A stretch of DNA of 64,000 nucleotides. Origin: Ignavibacteria bacterium RIFOXYB12_FULL_35_14. Lineage in GTDB: Bacteria; Bacteroidota; Ignavibacteria; Ignavibacteriales; Ignavibacteriaceae. Each line of letters opens with the position of its first letter. The stretch's first letter is position 1. Position numbers and translations under genes: made by a program. Shown here piece after piece: positions 62,043 to 64,000 of this stretch. Below the pieces are notes generated by a model, which saw only the letters and a list, made by a program, of their open reading frames with translations, did no database searches and had not been told where the DNA came from. Location of the stretch: contig MHAR01000056.1 in the NCBI GenBank assembly GCA_001803045.1, forward strand, positions 1-64,000. The letters are read 5' to 3'.

Positions 62043-63156
62043 CGTGGATATCGTACGCCTTAATTTTTCTATACAAAGTTCTCTCGCTTATATTCAATTT
62101 CCTTGCAGCTTCCCTTTTATTCCCCCTGGTTTGATACAATGCGTTTTTGATCGCTTCCATCTCCATTTGATTTATTGGAATTACCTCTCGTCTTTGATTA
62201 TTCCCTGTTGAACCCTTGATCTCCATTTGCTTCTGAAGAACCAGATCCTTCAATTCAAGAATATCTTTTTTTATCTCAAAAAGAGCCCGATATAAAATTT
62301 CTCTATCAACTTCTTCAGGCGTTTTTTTAAGGAACACGGGAAGATTCCTGTGGTCAGTATCCTCAACACGTACATTCAAAAGGTTAATGAAATGCGAGAC
62401 ATCAAGTACATCGCTTTTGCTAATTGCAATTGCAGATTCAAGTGTATTTTTTAATTCACGAATGTTTCCTGGCCAGCTATACTCCTTTAAAAGTTCTAAT
62501 GCTTCATCCGTGAGCCGCGGAGGTTTTCTTTTATTTGATTCCGAATATCTTGTGATAAAATAATATGCAAACTCCTCAATATCACTTTTTCTTTTTCTTA
62601 ATGGAGGAATACTCAATGTTACAGCTTTAAGCCGAAAATATAAATCCTCTCTGAACTTTCCGGCGTCAACCTCTTTTTGAAGATCCTTATTGGTTGCGGC
62701 AATAATTCTAACATCAACACTTGTAACGGTCTCAGCACCAATTTTCATGAACTCTTGTGTTTCGATTGCACGTAATAATTTAACTTGAGTTCTCAAGGGC
62801 ATTTCAGCAATTTCGTCAAGAAATAGAGTTCCGCCATTCGCAATTTCAAAATATCCTTTTCTTGTTTCGAAGGCGCCGGTGAATGATCCTTTTTTATGTC
62901 CAAAAAGTTCACTTTCTAAAATGCCTTCCGGAATTGCACCGCAGTTTACACTTACAAGAGGTTTTTCTTTGCGATGACTGTACCCATGAATTGCTTGAGC
63001 AAAAACTTCCTTCCCAACGCCGCTTTCCCCGTAAATTAAAATTGAAATATCCGCTTTTGCAACTTGCATAGTAATGTCAATAAGATCCCGCATCTCTTTC
63101 GATCTACCGATAATTCCAAACTCTTTTTTGAATTCTTCAATAATCATTTTTTGCAA
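62035..63156 (-). CDS. Sigma-54-dependent transcriptional activator without a receiver domain
   Basis: A 373-residue AAA+ activator. Walker A is GESGVGKE (43-50); the sigma-54-contact loop reads GSFTGA (90-95), a variant of GAFTGA; the Walker B-type block GGTLFLDEIAEMP lies near 110. The C-terminal Fis-type HTH is about 330-370 (NQMEMEAIKNALYQTRGNKREAARKL). There is no N-terminal receiver, PAS or GAF domain, only 20 residues before the AAA+ core. It overlaps lptE by 8 bases, so it may be co-expressed with envelope genes. Confidence 0.92.
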   Translation of the reverse strand: MQKMIIEEFKKEFGIIGRSKEMRDLIDITMQVAKADISILIYGESGVGKEVFAQAIHGYSHRKEKPLVSVNCGAIPEGILESELFGHKKGSFTGAFETRKGYFEIANGGTLFLDEIAEMPLRTQVKLLRAIETQEFMKIGAETVTSVDVRIIAATNKDLQKEVDAGKFREDLYFRLKAVTLSIPPLRKRKSDIEEFAYYFITRYSESNKRKPPRLTDEALELLKEYSWPGNIRELKNTLESAIAISKSDVLDVSHFINLLNVRVEDTDHRNLPVFLKKTPEEVDREILYRALFEIKKDILELKDLVLQKQMEIKGSTGNNQRREVIPINQMEMEAIKNALYQTRGNKREAARKLNISERTLYRKIKAYDIHDD

Positions 63157-63370
63157 GTAATTAACTTTGAACGGTGAATAATAATGAAAATTCTATTCGA
63201 TTGCCCAGCGAAATATATCATATTTTTAAGGTTTAATAAAAACCATTCCTCCCCTGAAGTCCAGGGTAGAATCTCTACAAAATCGTTACCTCTCCATGAT
63301 ACAATCTAGGATACTACTTATTAAAGCCCAACACTGTAAATTAAATTGCTGATGAAAAGATTTCTCCACC

Positions 63371-63517
63371 TAATAAGCTTCTAAGGTTGGACAGCAATAT
63401 TTAAGTTTATTACTAAGGTTAGAAAAATATAACTAAGGTTTTGTAACTGTTTCCTTAAAAATACTGACCTTAGTAACCTAAACCAGTATATACTTTTTCA
63501 ACCTGATCATCTTATTA
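63371..63517. repeat. Nested inverted-repeat element, copy C (147 bp)
   Basis: Outer ends TAATAAG...AAGGTTG and CAACCTGATCATCTTATTA are inverted matches; inner arms TTACTAAGGTTA and GACCTTAGTAA lie within. It sits in the gap upstream of the activator gene, between minus-strand genes, like copies A and B. Confidence 0.65.
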
Positions 63518-63579
63518 AGATTAATAAAACAATTAGGATAGCTGTATAAATTTTATATAAATAATTGTTCAATGAGTGA

Positions 63580-64000
63580 TCATATCCGAACAATCAAACC
63601 ATCATCAGCAAGTACGATTTTATCAATAAGAATTTTAGGGAGGCTATCAATTTTTTGCTTTAACTCTAAAGCAAGTTCATCACCTAAATGCGTAAGGTAA
63701 ACTTTTTCAGGTTGATTCGTTTCAATATAATCTAGAATGCTCTCCCATTTGATATGAGCTGCTTCAGTAATTATAATTTCAGGCTTTTGATCTCTGAATA
63801 AATCTAAATCTTTTTCAGATCCAATGTCGGCGGAGTAATAAACTCTTCTTTCCCCAAGCAGGAGCAAAAAACTGCTGCATGCAAAGCCAGCCTTCCTTCC
63901 GTCCAGATAATTAACATACTCATCTAAATGAGAATTTTGCTTGGATATGAATTTAAAATCTTCGGACAAAACTATCTTTTCGCCATGTTCAAATTCAAAA
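63580..64000 (-). CDS. Metallo-beta-lactamase-fold protein, C-terminal fragment cut by window edge
   Basis: The coding frame is open to the right edge, so only the C-terminal 139 residues are seen. ERRVYYSADIGSEKDLDLF, the acidic PEIIITEAAH, and VYLTHLGDELALELKQKI resemble the end of an MBL-fold metal-dependent hydrolase. The N-terminal HxHxDH motif would be outside the window. The first in-frame start candidate inside (TTG at 63969) is not convincing. Substrate unknown. Confidence 0.65.
   Translation of the reverse strand, partial: FEFEHGEKIVLSEDFKFISKQNSHLDEYVNYLDGRKAGFACSSFLLLLGERRVYYSADIGSEKDLDLFRDQKPEIIITEAAHIKWESILDYIETNQPEKVYLTHLGDELALELKQKIDSLPKILIDKIVLADDGLIVRI

Overview
The window is AT-rich, densely coded bacterial chromosome from a Gram-negative, outer-membrane-bearing organism. 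The gene set points to the Ignavibacteria/Chlorobi side of the Bacteroidota, inferred from gene types rather than a marker tree: GWxTD-domain and DUF3108 proteins, a Bacteroidota-style LptE, AmmeMemo A and B proteins, an alpha2-type GlyRS, MlaEFD, Kdo transferase and an Omp85 protein. No rRNA, tRNA, CRISPR array or replication origin was seen. Most genes are housekeeping and envelope genes. The accessory interest lies in a few small islands and in abundant intergenic inverted repeats.

Layout. 1-1060: small unknown gene overlapping a uracil-DNA-glycosylase-like gene. 1.2-4.1 kb: TPR protein and glyS. 4.2-5.8 kb: DUF47 plus Pit phosphate transporter. 5.8-9.5 kb: AmmeMemo B and A, an unknown protein, tryptophanase. 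9.7-11.2 kb: Yip1-like membrane protein and a MntA/HepT toxin-antitoxin pair between GTGAG/CTCAC palindromes. 11.3-16.9 kb: priA, a lipoprotein, LD-carboxypeptidase, lysA. 17-21 kb: leuS and serS. 21.1-25 kb: a heterodimeric ABC exporter. 25.3-29.8 kb: fbp, a ParE/Phd toxin-antitoxin islet, a decayed second fbp 3-prime end, and a complete 1505-bp insertion sequence in the extreme 3-prime end of a TolB-like lipoprotein gene. 29.9-32.1 kb: sufE, a sulfurtransferase, a membrane thioredoxin-fold protein. 32.2-33.9 kb: a compact three-gene operon of unknown function (two tiny HTH-like proteins plus a 294-aa protein with nuclease-like residues) behind a near-perfect palindrome. 34.2-36.5 kb: heptosyltransferase and waaA. 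36.5-40.7 kb: DinB, isoaspartyl peptidase, NUDIX, Gdx/SugE, threonine dehydratase, a small membrane protein. 40.8-43.5 kb: uvrA. 43.7-51 kb: mlaEFD, yraN, rnhB, a UbiA-type prenyltransferase, an Omp85 protein, a PfkB kinase. 51.6-63.2 kb: GWxTD protein, rimO, cdsA, DUF2007, CPBP protease, DUF3108, GT9, MPG glycosylase, TPR, GT2, lptE and a sigma-54 activator. 63.6-64 kb: the C-terminal part of a metallo-beta-lactamase-fold protein, cut by the window edge.

How the genes work together. Several clusters concern the outer membrane: waaA with a GT9 enzyme, MlaEFD lipid transport, an Omp85 protein, LptE, a second GT9 and a GT2. Between genes there are at least four families of dispersed inverted-repeat DNA: a ~122-bp MITE-like element (two copies and a relic), a 147-199-bp nested inverted-repeat element (three copies), clusters of short palindromes whose stem sequence varies from copy to copy, and a CCTGCC/GGCAGG palindrome found inserted within another palindrome.

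The best candidate for an undescribed system is the three-gene operon at 32185-33476. The best-resolved mobile event is the insertion sequence at 27302-28806: its 6-bp target duplication allows the pre-insertion end of the interrupted gene to be rebuilt.
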